This document shows positions 45,491 through 54,896 of a stretch of DNA of 64,000 nt, one piece after another. The position numbers and the translations under genes were made by a program. Each line of letters starts with the position of its first letter. Positions within the stretch are counted from its first letter, which is position 1. The notes under the pieces were generated by a model. That model was not told the DNA's origin. It saw only the letters and a program-made list of their open reading frames with translations, and did no database searches. Source of the DNA: Bradyrhizobium sp. AZCC 1719 (GTDB lineage Bacteria; Pseudomonadota; Alphaproteobacteria; Rhizobiales; Xanthobacteraceae); contig NZ_JAZHRU010000001.1 of the NCBI RefSeq assembly GCF_036924525.1, positions 6,787,001-6,851,000 on the forward strand, given 5' to 3'.

Positions 45491-45608
45491 GTCGTCCCTG
45501 CGAACGCAGGGACCCATAACCACCAGCGTCGATAGGTACGAAGGCAACTAGCCTCATCGTCTCACCGAGAGGCCGCGGCGTATGGGTCCCTGCGTTCGCA
45601 GGGACGAC
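45491..45608. repeat. Intergenic palindrome, family F
   Basis: This 118 bp element has outer arms gtcgtccctgcgaacgcagg and its complement at the right end (tgcgttcgcagggacgac). Each arm also folds on itself through cctgcgaacgcagg. It lies between two co-directional genes, the SDR and the acyl-CoA ligase. Confidence 0.87.
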
Positions 45609-45680
45609 GGTGGCATATTGTCTTTGTCGCGCGATACCGCCAAACTCCGCGCAACGATAACAAGACGATACGGGAGAGAC

Positions 45681-47261
45681 ATGTCCGCTTCGCAGCAATT
45701 GACTGATCTCGTCGACATGGTGCGCGACCGCGCCAGAACGCGCGGCAATGCGATCGCCTATGAATTCGAGGGACGCCAGACCAGCTTTGCCGACTTCGAT
45801 ATCAACACCAACCGCGTTGCGAATGCGCTGATCGCGCTCGGCGTCAAGCCGGGCGAGCGGATCGCCTATCTCGGCAAGAACAGTGACATCTATTTCGAGC
45901 TACTGATGGGCGCGATGAAGGCCAAGGTGGTGATGGCGCCGGTCAACTGGCGCCTCGCCGGCCCCGAGATCGCCTTCATCGTCGGAGACTGCAAGGCGCC
46001 GGTGCTGTTCGCAGGACCGGAGTTCATCGCGCAGGTTCGCAACATCAAGGCGCAACTGCCCGACGTGCGCCACGTGATCACCACCGAGGGCGGCGCGCCG
46101 GAATGGCAGGATTTTACGGCTTGGCGCGATGCGGCCAGCGGCGACGATCCGAAGGTGGCGATCAGCCCGAAGGATATCGCGATCCAGCTCTATACCTCGG
46201 GCACCACGGGCAAGCCCAAGGGCGCGATGCTGTCGCACGCCAACTTCCTCAATCTGGTGCACGCCGGCAGCGAGGCCGAGAAGCCCGAATGGAACAAGTG
46301 GTCGACCGATGACGTCTCGCTGGTGGCGATGCCGGTCTTCCACATCGGCGGCTCCGGCTGGGGCGTGATGGGGCTGTATCACGGAGCCAAGGGCGTGATC
46401 GCGCGCGAGTTCGACCCGACCAAGGTGCTGGATTTCTTCGAGCAGTCCGGCATTACCAAACTGTTCATGGTGCCGGCGGCGATGCAGTTCGTGGTGCGGC
46501 AGCCGCGCGCGCGGCAGGTGGATTTTTCGCGCCTGAAGTACATGCTCTACGGCGCCTCGCCGATTCCGGCGGCATTGCTGAAGGAGTGCATCGAGGTGTT
46601 CAAGTGCGGCTTCGTGCAATTGTATGGGATGACCGAGACGACCGGCACCATCGTCGCCCTTCCGCCCGAGGATCATGTCGAGGGGCTGGAGCGCATGCGC
46701 TCCGCCGGCAAGGCGCTGCCCGGCATCGAGCTTGCGATCCTCGATCCCGACGGCAACCGCCTGCCGCCTCGCCAGGTCGGCGAGATCGCGACTCGTTCGG
46801 GCTCCAACATGGTCGGCTACTGGAACCTGCCGGAAGCCACCGCCAGGACGCTCGACAGCGACGGCTGGTTGCGCACCGGCGACGCCGGCTACATGGACGA
46901 GGACGGCTATCTCTATATCCACGACCGCATCAAGGACATGATCATCTCCGGCGGCGAGAACATCTACCCGGCCGAAGTCGAGAACGCGATCTGCGATCAT
47001 CCTGATGTCGCCGAAGCCGCCGTGATCGGCATCCCCGACGACAAATGGGGCGAAGCGGTGAAGGCGATCGTGGTGATGAAGCCGGGCAAGCAGGCCACCG
47101 CCACCGACATCATCAATTTTACGCGCGAGCGCATTGCGGGATTCAAGACGCCGAAATCGGTCGACTTCATGGAGGCGCTGCCGCGCAATCCGTCGGGGAA
47201 AATCTTGCGGCGGAATCTGCGCGAGCCGTATTGGGCGGGTAAGGACCGGCAGGTGAATTGA
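45681..47261 (+). CDS. Long-chain-type fatty acid-CoA ligase
   Basis: This 526-residue ANL superfamily ligase has AMP motif LYTSGTTGKPKGAMLSH, adenine motif QLYGMTETTGTIVALPPEDH, hinge TGDAGYMDEDGYLYIHDRIK and catalytic Lys region LPRNPSGKILRRNLREPYW. It converts a carboxylic acid to acyl-CoA. The ATG at 45681 follows CGGGAGAG; the longer frame begins in repeat DNA. It is convergent with the GFA gene, and a family B repeat lies between them. Confidence 0.92.
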   Translation: MSASQQLTDLVDMVRDRARTRGNAIAYEFEGRQTSFADFDINTNRVANALIALGVKPGERIAYLGKNSDIYFELLMGAMKAKVVMAPVNWRLAGPEIAFIVGDCKAPVLFAGPEFIAQVRNIKAQLPDVRHVITTEGGAPEWQDFTAWRDAASGDDPKVAISPKDIAIQLYTSGTTGKPKGAMLSHANFLNLVHAGSEAEKPEWNKWSTDDVSLVAMPVFHIGGSGWGVMGLYHGAKGVIAREFDPTKVLDFFEQSGITKLFMVPAAMQFVVRQPRARQVDFSRLKYMLYGASPIPAALLKECIEVFKCGFVQLYGMTETTGTIVALPPEDHVEGLERMRSAGKALPGIELAILDPDGNRLPPRQVGEIATRSGSNMVGYWNLPEATARTLDSDGWLRTGDAGYMDEDGYLYIHDRIKDMIISGGENIYPAEVENAICDHPDVAEAAVIGIPDDKWGEAVKAIVVMKPGKQATATDIINFTRERIAGFKTPKSVDFMEALPRNPSGKILRRNLREPYWAGKDRQVN

Positions 47262-47271
47262 CCTCGCTCTC

Positions 47272-47363
47272 GTAGGGTGGGCAAAGCGCAGCGTGCCCAC
47301 CATTCGTTGTCATGACCTGGGTAGATGGTGGGCACGGCGCAAGTGCGCCTTTGCCCACCCTAC
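47272..47363. repeat. Intergenic palindrome, family B, copy 2
   Basis: gtagggtgggcaaagcgcag ... ctttgcccaccctac, a double hairpin with outer arms that also pair. It fills the convergent gap between the ligase and GFA genes. The right-hand terminal bases cta (47360-47362) are the TAG stop codon of the GFA gene, so the repeat and the gene overlap. Confidence 0.9.
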
Positions 47364-47830
47364 TTCCCTGCCCGCTCACGCAACGCCCGCCGGCGTTCCT
47401 TGGCTTCATCCGACCAGACCTCTGCGGGATCGTAGAACTCGGCAAACGCCTTTGCGCCCGGTGGCAGCGTCACCCAGGGCTGCTTGGTGGAGGTGAAGAT
47501 GTGAACGTCCGGCGGGCACTGGGACGGATCATCCATGGTACCGACGCGGACAAAACGCACCGCGGGCCCGGAGCCCGGATAGTTGCTCCAGACGGCCACC
47601 TTGCAGATCGGGCAGCGGGCGATGCGCTGGCCCTTGCCGCTCGCCGACGGCGTCACGATGATCTCGGGCGCGGCGCCGATATGCTCGACTCTCTCAGCCT
47701 CGTACATCGCATTGAGCGCATGCACGGTGCCGGTCTCGCGCTGGCACCAGGTGCAATGGCAGGCATGCACGATCATAGGCCTGCCGTTCAGGCGGTAGCG
47801 GACATGCCGGCAAGTACATCCACCTTCCAT
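47360..47830 (-). CDS. GFA family (CENP-V/GFA domain) protein
   Basis: This 156-residue protein has the GFA fold's zinc cysteines: C5 and C7 (GGCTCRH), C24, C26 and C29 (HACHCTWCQ), and C73 and C76 (RCPICK). GFA was described as a glutathione-dependent formaldehyde-activating enzyme, but most family members have no proven reaction. The ATG at 47830 has AGGAG upstream. It starts 11 bp after the acyl-CoA dehydrogenase stop, so it is the second gene of that operon. Its TAG stop is formed by the terminal bases of a family B repeat. Confidence 0.9.
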   Translation of the reverse strand: MEGGCTCRHVRYRLNGRPMIVHACHCTWCQRETGTVHALNAMYEAERVEHIGAAPEIIVTPSASGKGQRIARCPICKVAVWSNYPGSGPAVRFVRVGTMDDPSQCPPDVHIFTSTKQPWVTLPPGAKAFAEFYDPAEVWSDEAKERRRALRERAGK

Positions 47831-47841
47831 GATCTTGCTCC

Positions 47842-49116
47842 TCAGTGCTTCCCCGCGCCCATGTAGCCGAACAGGAATCCCGCCACCTTCCGCTTCTGGA
47901 TTTCCTCGCTGCCTTCGGTAATGCGGTAGCGGCGGTGGTGGCGGTAGATGTGTTCGAACGGCTTGTGGCGCGAATAGCCCATGCCGCCATGCACCTGCAT
48001 GGCGCGGTCGGCGGCCTCGCAGCAGAGGCGATTTGCCCAGTAGTTGCACATCGAGACGCGATCGGACAGAGTGTGCTCGACTTGGGCCTGGGTGAGTTGG
48101 TCCATCTCCCACGCGGTCTTGCGGATCAATAACCTGAGCATTTCGGCCTGCGTTGCCAGCTCCACCAGCGGCCACTGTATCGCCTGGTTCTCGGCCAGCG
48201 CCTTGCCGAACGGTTTGCGCTCGCGCGCATATTTGACGCTTTCGTTGATGCAGTAGACAGCCGCGCCCAGCGAGCTCGCCGCCTGCCGGATCCGGTTCTC
48301 GTGCACAAAACATTGCGCCAGCGATAGTCCGCGGCCGATCTCGCCGAACAATGCGTCTTCGGGCACGAATACATCGGTGAAGCTGACGCGGGGATGGTCC
48401 GTCGGCATGTTGAAGGTCCACATATATTCCTCGACCTTCACACCCTCGCTTTTGGCCGGCACCAGGAAGCAGGTGATGCCGCGCGCGTCGCCGTCATTGC
48501 CGGATGTCCGGGCGAACAGCGCGCAATGGGTCGCGACATGCATGCCGGTGGTCCACATTTTCTGGCCGTTGATGATCCAGCCCTTGACGTTGTCACGCGT
48601 CGCCTGCACCGCCCTGGTTTCCATATGCGTAGCGTCGGAACCGTGATCAGGCTCGGTGAGGCCGAAGGTGATGCGGTATTTTCCTGATATCGAGCCTTCG
48701 ATCATCGCCTTCTGCTCGTCGGTGCCGTAGCGGTCGAGCATGGTCACGAGCGGCAGGTTTCCGACGATCGAATGCTCGTTCTGCAGATCATTGTGCAGGC
48801 CAAGGCCCTTTGCAGCGAAATGCTCGCGGATGACGGCCATCCAGAGGTTGGACCCGTCCTTGCCGCCATAGCGCTTCGGGATCGCGAACCGCAAATGGCC
48901 GGCGGCGTCGGCGAGGTTCTTGGCCTTGCGCAGCAGCGCTTCCCATTCATGCCGAGGCAGGCCGCCGTTTTCGAAATCGGTACGCGCCCATTCGCGGCGA
49001 TGATCGAAGAAGCGGATGTTGTCGTCGGCTTCCTCCAGCGGCCTGATCTCGCGCGCGATGAAGCGATCGAGTTCGTCGAGATAGGCTGTGAGGTCGGCAG
49101 GCAGGTTGAAATCCAA
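47842..49116 (-). CDS. Acyl-CoA dehydrogenase
   Basis: This 424-residue FAD-dependent dehydrogenase has the substrate/FAD motif FGLTEPDHGSDATHMETRAV, WIINGQKMWTTGMH, RGITCFLVPAKSEGVKVEEY, and the C-terminal helical bundle with AMQVHGGMGYSRHKPFEHIY. It introduces a 2,3-double bond into an acyl-CoA. The N-terminal helical domain is longer than in short-chain enzymes. The start is a TTG at 49116 with GGGAGAG six bases upstream, and no better ATG is available. It is divergent from a crotonase gene across about 220 bp. Confidence 0.92.
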   Translation of the reverse strand: MDFNLPADLTAYLDELDRFIAREIRPLEEADDNIRFFDHRREWARTDFENGGLPRHEWEALLRKAKNLADAAGHLRFAIPKRYGGKDGSNLWMAVIREHFAAKGLGLHNDLQNEHSIVGNLPLVTMLDRYGTDEQKAMIEGSISGKYRITFGLTEPDHGSDATHMETRAVQATRDNVKGWIINGQKMWTTGMHVATHCALFARTSGNDGDARGITCFLVPAKSEGVKVEEYMWTFNMPTDHPRVSFTDVFVPEDALFGEIGRGLSLAQCFVHENRIRQAASSLGAAVYCINESVKYARERKPFGKALAENQAIQWPLVELATQAEMLRLLIRKTAWEMDQLTQAQVEHTLSDRVSMCNYWANRLCCEAADRAMQVHGGMGYSRHKPFEHIYRHHRRYRITEGSEEIQKRKVAGFLFGYMGAGKH

Positions 49117-49338
49117 GGCGGTCTCTCCCGGAAATGTCGTTTATTGCTTTTGCGTTTAGGCGCTACGCGGCGCTCCTGCTCGGATCGATTTAGGTTGGAA
49201 GACCACGCCCAAGTCAAGCAACGGAATGGACCTTGGCACGCGCGGGGGCCTTGCGTAATTGGATGGTTTCGGACGGCTGGCCGGCGCTATGATCGCGGCC
49301 AATATTCTTCGCCGCAGAAAATCCAAACGGGAGCAAAC

Positions 49339-50118
49339 ATGGACCTGAAATTCTCCAAGGTGACACGCAAGGGGCCGATCACGATCATCACGCTGTCGCG
49401 GCCGGAAGTGTACAATGCGTTGCATATCGACGCGCATTTCGAGCTCAACAAGGTGTTCGACGATTTTTGCGCGGATCCTGAGCAATGGGTGGCGATCGTC
49501 ACCGGCGCCGGCGACAAGGCGTTCTGCGCCGGCAACGATTTGAAATGGCAGGCGGCCGGCGGAAAACGCGGCTGGGACAAGGGCGGCTTCGCCGGCCTCA
49601 CCGCGCGCTTTGACTGCGACAAACCGATCATCGCCGCCGTCAACGGCGTCGCGATGGGCGGCGGCTTCGAGATCGCGCTGGCCTGCGATCTCATCATTGC
49701 CTCTGAGAATGCGACCTTCGCCCTGCCCGAGCCGCGCGTCGGCCTTGCCGCGCTTGCCGGCGGCGTGCACCGGCTGCCGCGACAGATCGGGCTGAAGCGC
49801 GCCATGGGGATGATCCTCACCGCGCGCCACGTCTCGGCCAAGGAGGGACTTGAGCTCGGCTTCGTCAACGAGGTGGTTCCGGCCGGCGAAGCGCTGGCGG
49901 CGGCGGAGCGCTGGGCGGAGACGATCTGCAAGAACTCGCCGATGTCGATCCGCGCCTCCAAGCAGGCGATCCAGCGCGGCCTCGAAGTGTCGCTGGAACA
50001 GGCGATCGCCGAGCAGCGCGAATACCCGGCCGTGAAGGCGATGGCGGCCTCGCAGGATTACATCGAGGGACCGAAGGCGTTTGCGGAGAAGCGTCCGCCG
50101 AAATGGCTGGGGCGGTGA
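49339..50118 (+). CDS. Enoyl-CoA hydratase/isomerase (crotonase family)
   Basis: This 259-residue crotonase has oxyanion segments DKAFCAGNDLKW and VNGVAMGGGFEIALACDLII and LPEPRVGLAALAGGVHRLPR, where a Glu at the second catalytic position (PEPRVG) is retained. The C-terminal DYIEGPKAFAEKRPPKWLGR is the standard substrate-binding end. It probably hydrates or isomerises an enoyl-CoA. GGGAGC lies before the ATG at 49339. It is alone on this strand and followed by a family A repeat. Confidence 0.9.
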   Translation: MDLKFSKVTRKGPITIITLSRPEVYNALHIDAHFELNKVFDDFCADPEQWVAIVTGAGDKAFCAGNDLKWQAAGGKRGWDKGGFAGLTARFDCDKPIIAAVNGVAMGGGFEIALACDLIIASENATFALPEPRVGLAALAGGVHRLPRQIGLKRAMGMILTARHVSAKEGLELGFVNEVVPAGEALAAAERWAETICKNSPMSIRASKQAIQRGLEVSLEQAIAEQREYPAVKAMAASQDYIEGPKAFAEKRPPKWLGR

Positions 50119-50139
50119 GGATTTCGGTACCCACGACGG

Positions 50140-50219
50140 GTCATTCCGGGGCGATGCGAAGCATCGAACCCGGAATCTCGAGATTCCGGGTTTGGTCCTT
50201 CGGACCATCCCGGAATGAC
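50140..50219. repeat. Intergenic palindrome, family A, copy 6
   Basis: This copy runs gtcattccgg to cggaatgac around CTCGAG. It fills the convergent gap between the crotonase and DUF6285 genes, as copy 3 does. Confidence 0.88.
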
Positions 50220-50227
50220 GAAGCCAG

Positions 50228-50602
50228 TTACTTATTTCCCAGCTCCCTCTTGTACGACGCATAGTTCGGCTGATCGACGGCGAGCTTGTCCATCGTGGTC
50301 CGCCAGAGGTGCTCGGCCAGCCCTGCCGTCTGCAGATCTACTTCGCCTCTGGCGATCTTCTCGCACAGCGCGCGATTCAATTCGATCAGCGAGCCATCCA
50401 TGCCGAGCAACTGCTTCAGCCGCGCGTCCTCCGCTGCGTCGCTGCCCTGCTCCAGCGACAATTGCCGCGTCACCAGGTCGAGCGCGTTGATGCCGACACG
50501 GAGCTTGAAGGCGTTATGGCCCTTGATCTCTGGGGCGATCTCGTTGCGAAGGAAGTCTGCGACCGCCTTGATCAGTTCGGTGGGAGTCGGTTCGTCCTGC
50601 AT
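50228..50602 (-). CDS. DUF6285 domain protein, partner of the kinase gene
   Basis: This 124-residue, mostly helical protein (LIKAVADFLRNEIAPEIKGH, then FKLRVGINALDLVTRQLSLE) matches the small DUF6285 family, which is typically encoded next to APH-type phosphotransferases. It starts one base after the kinase stop, so it is translationally coupled. The function is unknown; an accessory subunit of the kinase is the simplest idea. Confidence 0.82.
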   Translation of the reverse strand: MQDEPTPTELIKAVADFLRNEIAPEIKGHNAFKLRVGINALDLVTRQLSLEQGSDAAEDARLKQLLGMDGSLIELNRALCEKIARGEVDLQTAGLAEHLWRTTMDKLAVDQPNYASYKRELGNK

Positions 50603-50603
50603 G

Positions 50604-51590
50604 TTATTTCCCTCGCGGAGCGAGTAACCGTAACAAGTCGATCTCAGTCTCCGACGAGCGCCGCCCGATCATGGCGCGTTCCATCGAATGGTCGGGGCCT
50701 TGCCGGAAACGCTGCATCATGCCGCAGCACATGATGCCCCAGCGCAGCGTGCCCATCACTTCCCAGAACATCACACGATCAGGATCGACCTTGCGGCCGG
50801 CTTCCTCGTATCCGGCGAACAATTCGTCCCGCGTCCCGAAACCTCCGACCGGCTTGTCGATCTCGCCGAAGCGCCAGGAGTTGACGCAGATCCACCCCAA
50901 GTCTTCCATCGGATCGCCGACATGCGCGAGCTCCCAGTCCAGCACCGCACGGACGCCGTCGGCGCCGATGATCAGGTTGCCGTGGCGAAAATCGCCATGC
51001 ACCAGCGTCACCTCCTGCGACGGTCCGGGATCGCGCTCGCGCAGCCAGCGTAGCGCCAGTTCGAACACCGGCCGCGGCCAGTTGAAGCTGCGGTATTCCC
51101 GCTCGAGGTCGGCGATCTCCTTCGTCGCGCTCATCTCGCGCAATTTCGGCAGTTTCGCTGGGGCTAAGCCGTGAATGCCGGCGATCACGCGGCCCAACTG
51201 CCGCGCCAGGATCGGCCGCGCCTTGGCGAATTGCTCATCGCGCAGGATCTTGCGCGCGATGGTCTCGCCCTCGATGCGTTGCATGATGAAGCCGCGGCCG
51301 AGTTCGTCCTCCGGCTTCAGCACATGCATCACGCGCGGCGAAGGCAGGCCGGCATCATGTGCCAATTGCATCAGCGTCGCCTCGGCATCCAGGCCGGCCG
51401 CCCGCCCCGGCGACGCGCCATAGCCCGGAGGCGCGCGGCGCAGGATGGCGCCAACATTGCCGCTCGGATGCACGATATCGAACGTCCAGGTCTCCTGGCT
51501 GGCGCCGCCGGAGAGCTTGGCGGCCCCAGTCACGCCGGTCGCTCCCGGATACCAGGAGGCGACGCAGCGCCCGAGTTGCTCCTCGATCAT
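50604..51590 (-). CDS. APH-type phosphotransferase (ACAD10/11 kinase-domain-like)
   Basis: This 328-residue protein-kinase-like phosphotransferase has nucleotide-loop region LSGGASQETWTFDI, catalytic loop LVHGDFRHGNLIIGAD (H198, D200, N205) and metal Asp D218 in VLDWELAHVGDP. The sequence FIMQRIEGETIARKIL and the late LRWGIMCCGMMQRF are typical of the bacterial relatives of the N-terminal kinase domain of animal ACAD10/ACAD11. That animal kinase phosphorylates 4-hydroxyacyl-CoA, so a similar role is inferred here. Its start overlaps the crotonase stop by four bases (ATGA). It is not likely an antibiotic-resistance enzyme. Confidence 0.88.
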   Translation of the reverse strand: MIEEQLGRCVASWYPGATGVTGAAKLSGGASQETWTFDIVHPSGNVGAILRRAPPGYGASPGRAAGLDAEATLMQLAHDAGLPSPRVMHVLKPEDELGRGFIMQRIEGETIARKILRDEQFAKARPILARQLGRVIAGIHGLAPAKLPKLREMSATKEIADLEREYRSFNWPRPVFELALRWLRERDPGPSQEVTLVHGDFRHGNLIIGADGVRAVLDWELAHVGDPMEDLGWICVNSWRFGEIDKPVGGFGTRDELFAGYEEAGRKVDPDRVMFWEVMGTLRWGIMCCGMMQRFRQGPDHSMERAMIGRRSSETEIDLLRLLAPRGK

Positions 51591-52378
51591 TTGCCCCTGA
51601 ACTTGGCGGGGCGCTTTTCGAGGAAGGCGCTGACGCCTTCCTTGAAATCATCAGCCGCGCCGGCGATGCGTTGCGATTCGAATTCGAGGTTGAGCTGCTC
51701 CTCGAAGGAATTTTCCGGGCTGTCCCAGTAGAGCTTGCGGATCAGCGACAGCGCGATCGTCGGGCCATTGGCGAGCTCTTGCGCGAGCTTCATCGCCTCC
51801 TCCATCAAGTCAGCATCGTCATAGACGCGGTTGACGAGGCCCCATTCCAGAGCTTTCTCAGCCGGCAACCGTTCACCCATCAGCGACAATTCGACTGAGC
51901 GCGCCTTGCCGATCATGCGCGGCAACAGCCAGGTCGAGCCGCAGTCCGGCACCAGGCCGATGCGCCGGAACGCCTGCAGGAAATAGGACGAGCGGGCGCA
52001 GAGGATCATGTCGCCCATCAGCGCAAAGCTCATGCCGGCGCCCGCGGCGGGACCGTTGACGGCCGTGACGATCGGACAATGCAGCCGGCGCAGCCGCCGC
52101 AGGAACGGGTGAAAACCGATTTCCAGCGATTGCCCGGCATTGCTCTTGCCGGGCTTCTGGTTGTTGCGGCCCTGCAGGTTGGCGCCGGTACAGAAGGCGC
52201 GTCCAGCGCCGGTCAGCACGAGGCAGCGCACCTCCTCTCGCTTCTCCTCGATCGCATCGAGCGCTTCGCCAAGCCCGCCCAGCATGTCCATCGAGACCGC
52301 GTTCATGACCTCCTGATGGTCGAGCTTGAGAACGGCGACCGCGCCATCGAAATCGAGCGTGACGTGCTTGAACTGCAT
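51587..52378 (-). CDS. Enoyl-CoA hydratase/isomerase (crotonase family)
   Basis: This 263-residue crotonase is the first gene of the crotonase-kinase-DUF6285 operon. Visible are GAGRAFCTGANLQGR, VNGPAAGAGMSFALMGDMIL and VPDCGSTWLLPRMIGKARSV. The Asp in LVPDCGS suggests PaaG/isomerase-type members. It ends KRPAKFRGK with the usual C-terminus. Coupling to the kinase gene by an ATGA overlap links the two functions. Confidence 0.9.
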   Translation of the reverse strand: MQFKHVTLDFDGAVAVLKLDHQEVMNAVSMDMLGGLGEALDAIEEKREEVRCLVLTGAGRAFCTGANLQGRNNQKPGKSNAGQSLEIGFHPFLRRLRRLHCPIVTAVNGPAAGAGMSFALMGDMILCARSSYFLQAFRRIGLVPDCGSTWLLPRMIGKARSVELSLMGERLPAEKALEWGLVNRVYDDADLMEEAMKLAQELANGPTIALSLIRKLYWDSPENSFEEQLNLEFESQRIAGAADDFKEGVSAFLEKRPAKFRGK

Positions 52379-52538
52379 TGTTTCCTCTTAACTTGTGTTT
52401 ACGCGCTATTTCGCTGCGCGGAAGATCGGACGATGTCTCGCCCATATTTGATTTTCTGGGCGGCGTTGTCCATGCTTGCGCCAGAACATCTGCCCGCCGC
52501 AGGGCGCAACTCTGTTGCCAAACAAATGGAAACATCCA

Positions 52539-53318
52539 ATGAGCATCTTTGACCTCACCGGCCGCACGGCCGTCATCACCGGCGGCAATGGCGGCATCGG
52601 CCTCGGCATTGCGCAGGCGCTGAACGCGCAAGGCTGCAACGTCTCGATCTGGGGCCGCAATGGCGACAAGAACAAGAGCGCGGCGACAACCATGTCGGCC
52701 GGGCCCGGCAAGGTGCATACGCAAATCTGCGACGTCTCCGACCCCGCCTCCGTCAAGGCCGCGATGAAGGCGACGCTCGATACGTTCGGCCGCGTCGATG
52801 GCTGCTTTGCCAATGCCGGTATCGGCGGCGGCGGACGGCGCGCCTTTATCGACCGCACCGAGGAGGAATGGCGAAAAATGTTCGCGACCAATCTCGACGG
52901 CGTCTTCCACGTGTTTCAGGCCGCCGCCCGCCACATGACCGAACGTGCGGACGCCGGCGACAAATTCGGCCGGCTGGTGGCGACCTCGAGCCTGGCGTCC
53001 TTGTTCGGCACCGCGCGCAACGAGCATTACGCCGGCACCAAGGCGGCGCTGAACGCGCTGTGCCGCGCACTCGCGGTCGAGCTGGCGCGCTACGGCGTCA
53101 CCGCGAACGCGATCCTGCCCGGCTGGATCAAGAGCGACATGACGTCGGGGCTGATGGCCAACGACAAATTCGTCGCCAACGTGATGCCGCGCATTCCAGT
53201 GCGCCGCTTCGGCGAGCCGAGCGATTTCGGCGGCATCGCCGTGTACATCATGAGCAAGGCATCGTCGTATCATACGGCGGATTGCTTTGTGATCGATGGC
53301 GGGTATACGGCGTTTTGA
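52539..53318 (+). CDS. SDR family oxidoreductase
   Basis: This 259-residue classical SDR has ITGGNGGIGLGIAQALNAQG (cofactor), NAGIGGGG, catalytic Ser in VATSSLASLFG and Y-x3-K in HYAGTKAALNALCRALAVEL, ending FVIDGGYTAF. It is probably a 3-hydroxyacyl-CoA or alcohol dehydrogenase given the neighbours. It is divergent from the crotonase-kinase operon with 160 bp between. The ribosome site before the ATG at 52539 is weak (TGGAAAC). Confidence 0.88.
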   Translation: MSIFDLTGRTAVITGGNGGIGLGIAQALNAQGCNVSIWGRNGDKNKSAATTMSAGPGKVHTQICDVSDPASVKAAMKATLDTFGRVDGCFANAGIGGGGRRAFIDRTEEEWRKMFATNLDGVFHVFQAAARHMTERADAGDKFGRLVATSSLASLFGTARNEHYAGTKAALNALCRALAVELARYGVTANAILPGWIKSDMTSGLMANDKFVANVMPRIPVRRFGEPSDFGGIAVYIMSKASSYHTADCFVIDGGYTAF

Positions 53319-53355
53319 GGTGGGTGTGGCGCGCTAGGCCTCGTCATACAGAGCC

Positions 53356-53456
53356 GTCATCCCCCGCGAAGGCGGGGGATCCAGTACGCCGCGGCTTCTC
53401 GATCAGGCAATTGGCGTCTCTGGAATACTGGATCGTCCGCCTTCGCGGACGATGAC
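53356..53456. repeat. Intergenic palindrome, family G
   Basis: gtcatcccccgcgaaggcgg ... ccgccttcgcggacgatgac, with each arm self-complementary and the central blocks atccagta/tactggat also pairing. It lies immediately after the SDR gene, followed closely by a family B element. Confidence 0.85.
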
Positions 53457-53502
53457 AACTGTGTATGACTTCGCGATCTCGCGACGCATTGCGCCCGAGT
53501 CC

Positions 53503-53622
53503 GTAGGGTGGACAATGCGACTTGTCCGCCGTAGCTCAACGAGCGAAGGCGGAAGCGTGCCACCATCAAGCGATCGGTGAGAGATGGTGGGCACGGCGCA
53601 TGCGCGCCTTTGCCCACCCTAC
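53503..53622. repeat. Intergenic palindrome, family B, copy 3
   Basis: The right half matches copy 2 (atggtgggcacggcgc...gcctttgcccaccctac). The left half is a variant (gtagggtggacaatgcgact). It lies in the convergent gap between the SDR and htpX genes and ends eight bases from the htpX stop. Confidence 0.85.
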
Positions 53623-53629
53623 GGTCAGT

Positions 53630-54565
53630 CTATCCCCACGGGCCGCGCGAGGTAGAAGTCCGGCCCCACGGGCCACGGCCCGGATAGTTGGCGCGCGCGT
53701 TGGCGGAGAAGGTGCCGCCCTGCGCGCCAAGCTCCGCCGCGAGCTGCTGCAACGCGGCGATGCGGTTCTCGGTCGAGGGGTGCGTCGTGAAGAGATTGTC
53801 CATGCCCTGACCCGACAACGGGTTGATGATGAACATGTGCGCGGTCGCCGGATTGCGCTCGGCCTCGACATTCGGCACGACATGCGCGGCGTTGGCGATC
53901 TTGGCCAGAGCGGACGCAAGCCACATCGGCTGACCGCAAATGCGCGCGCCGAGATCGTCTGCGGCGTATTCGCGGGTCCGGCTGATCGCCATCTGCACCA
54001 GCATGGCGCCGAGCGGGGCCAGGATCATCATGGCAATCGATCCGATGATGCCGGGACCGTTGTCTCGGTTGCCGCCAAAGAACATGCCGAACTGCGCCAG
54101 CATCGAGACCGCACCGGCAATAGTCGCGGTGATGGTCATCAGCAGCGTATCGTGATTCTTGATGTGCGCCAGCTCGTGCGCGATCACGCCCGCGAGCTCT
54201 TCGCGGCTGACCGACTGCACCAGACCCGTGGTCACGGCGACCGCCGCGTTCTGCGGATTGCGGCCGGTGGCGAAGGCGTTGGGCTGCGGCTCGTCCATCA
54301 GGAACACGCGCGGCATCGGCAGGCCGGCGCGGCCGGCGAGTTCGGCCACGAGATTGAAGAGATCGGGCGCCGTGCGCTGGTCGACCTCATGGGCGCCGTA
54401 CATCGACAGCACCATGCGGTCCGAATTCCAGTAGGCGAAAATATTGGTCGCAGCCGCGATCACGAGCGCGATCGTGGCACCGGTGGCGCCGCCGATCAGA
54501 TAGCCGACGCCCATGAAGAGGCCGGTCAGACCGGCCAACAGAATGGCAGTCTTAAAATAGCTCAT
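53630..54565 (-). CDS. htpX: Zinc metalloprotease HtpX
   Basis: This 311-residue M48 membrane protease has two N-terminal membrane helices (about residues 6-26 and 29-46), the HEXXH zinc motif at 130-134 ([15 protein letters not shown]), a second pair of hydrophobic helices (about 143-205), and the third ligand Glu in [12 protein letters not shown]. It degrades misfolded membrane proteins under envelope stress. The C-terminal tail is unusual: [20 protein letters not shown] repeats an RGPWG motif. AAGGAG lies before the ATG at 54565. Confidence 0.95.
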   Translation of the reverse strand: MSYFKTAILLAGLTGLFMGVGYLIGGATGATIALVIAAATNIFAYWNSDRMVLSMYGAHEVDQRTAPDLFNLVAELAGRAGLPMPRVFLMDEPQPNAFATGRNPQNAAVAVTTGLVQSVSREELAGVIAHELAHIKNHDTLLMTITATIAGAVSMLAQFGMFFGGNRDNGPGIIGSIAMMILAPLGAMLVQMAISRTREYAADDLGARICGQPMWLASALAKIANAAHVVPNVEAERNPATAHMFIINPLSGQGMDNLFTTHPSTENRIAALQQLAAELGAQGGTFSANARANYPGRGPWGRTSTSRGPWG

Positions 54566-54757
54566 TGTCGTCTCCTTGCCGCCCGCGGCGGATACGCCGG
54601 GCTGGCATCCCAAAGGTAGGAACTCCCGTGGCCGCGCTTCAAGATGCCGGGGTGCGTCGAGGCGCCGCGTTTGGCGACAGGAACCAACGCGCCAGCCGGA
54701 TTAACGATCCGTAATCCGGTGGGATCGCGTGGCTTTTCGGCTACCGGACGGGGCCGC

Positions 54758-54787
54758 TTGTAGAACGCCCGCGCCGCCGTCTACATT
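54758..54787 (+). promoter_or_regulatory. Candidate promoter of the VOC gene, shared motif
   Basis: TTGTAG, an 18-base spacer ending cgccgccgtc, then TACATT. The same arrangement (TTGTAC, 18 bases, TACATT, with the shared run CCGCCGTCTACATTGCC) lies upstream of the acyl-CoA dehydrogenase at 55406-55435. It reads as a -35/-10 pair about 110 bases before the VOC start. Confidence 0.55.
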
Positions 54788-54896
54788 GCCCGGCAACGGG
54801 CAGCGTGATGAGGCGGGCCGGGAAAGCGAAGTGGCAAGCAATTTGCGTTTGTTCGGAAAAATGTTCGTCCGGAAAAACTGGGAGGAAATTGAAGAA

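Noticed and set aside
49233..49256. Sequence ttggcacg...ttgcg resembling a sigma-54 promoter upstream of a crotonase gene
   Set aside because: The spacing between the GG and GC elements is several bases too long for sigma-54.
50604..51590. Aminoglycoside resistance gene
   Set aside because: The APH fold is shared by many metabolic kinases. The neighbours (crotonase, DUF6285, acyl-CoA dehydrogenases) and motifs point to the ACAD10/11-like group.
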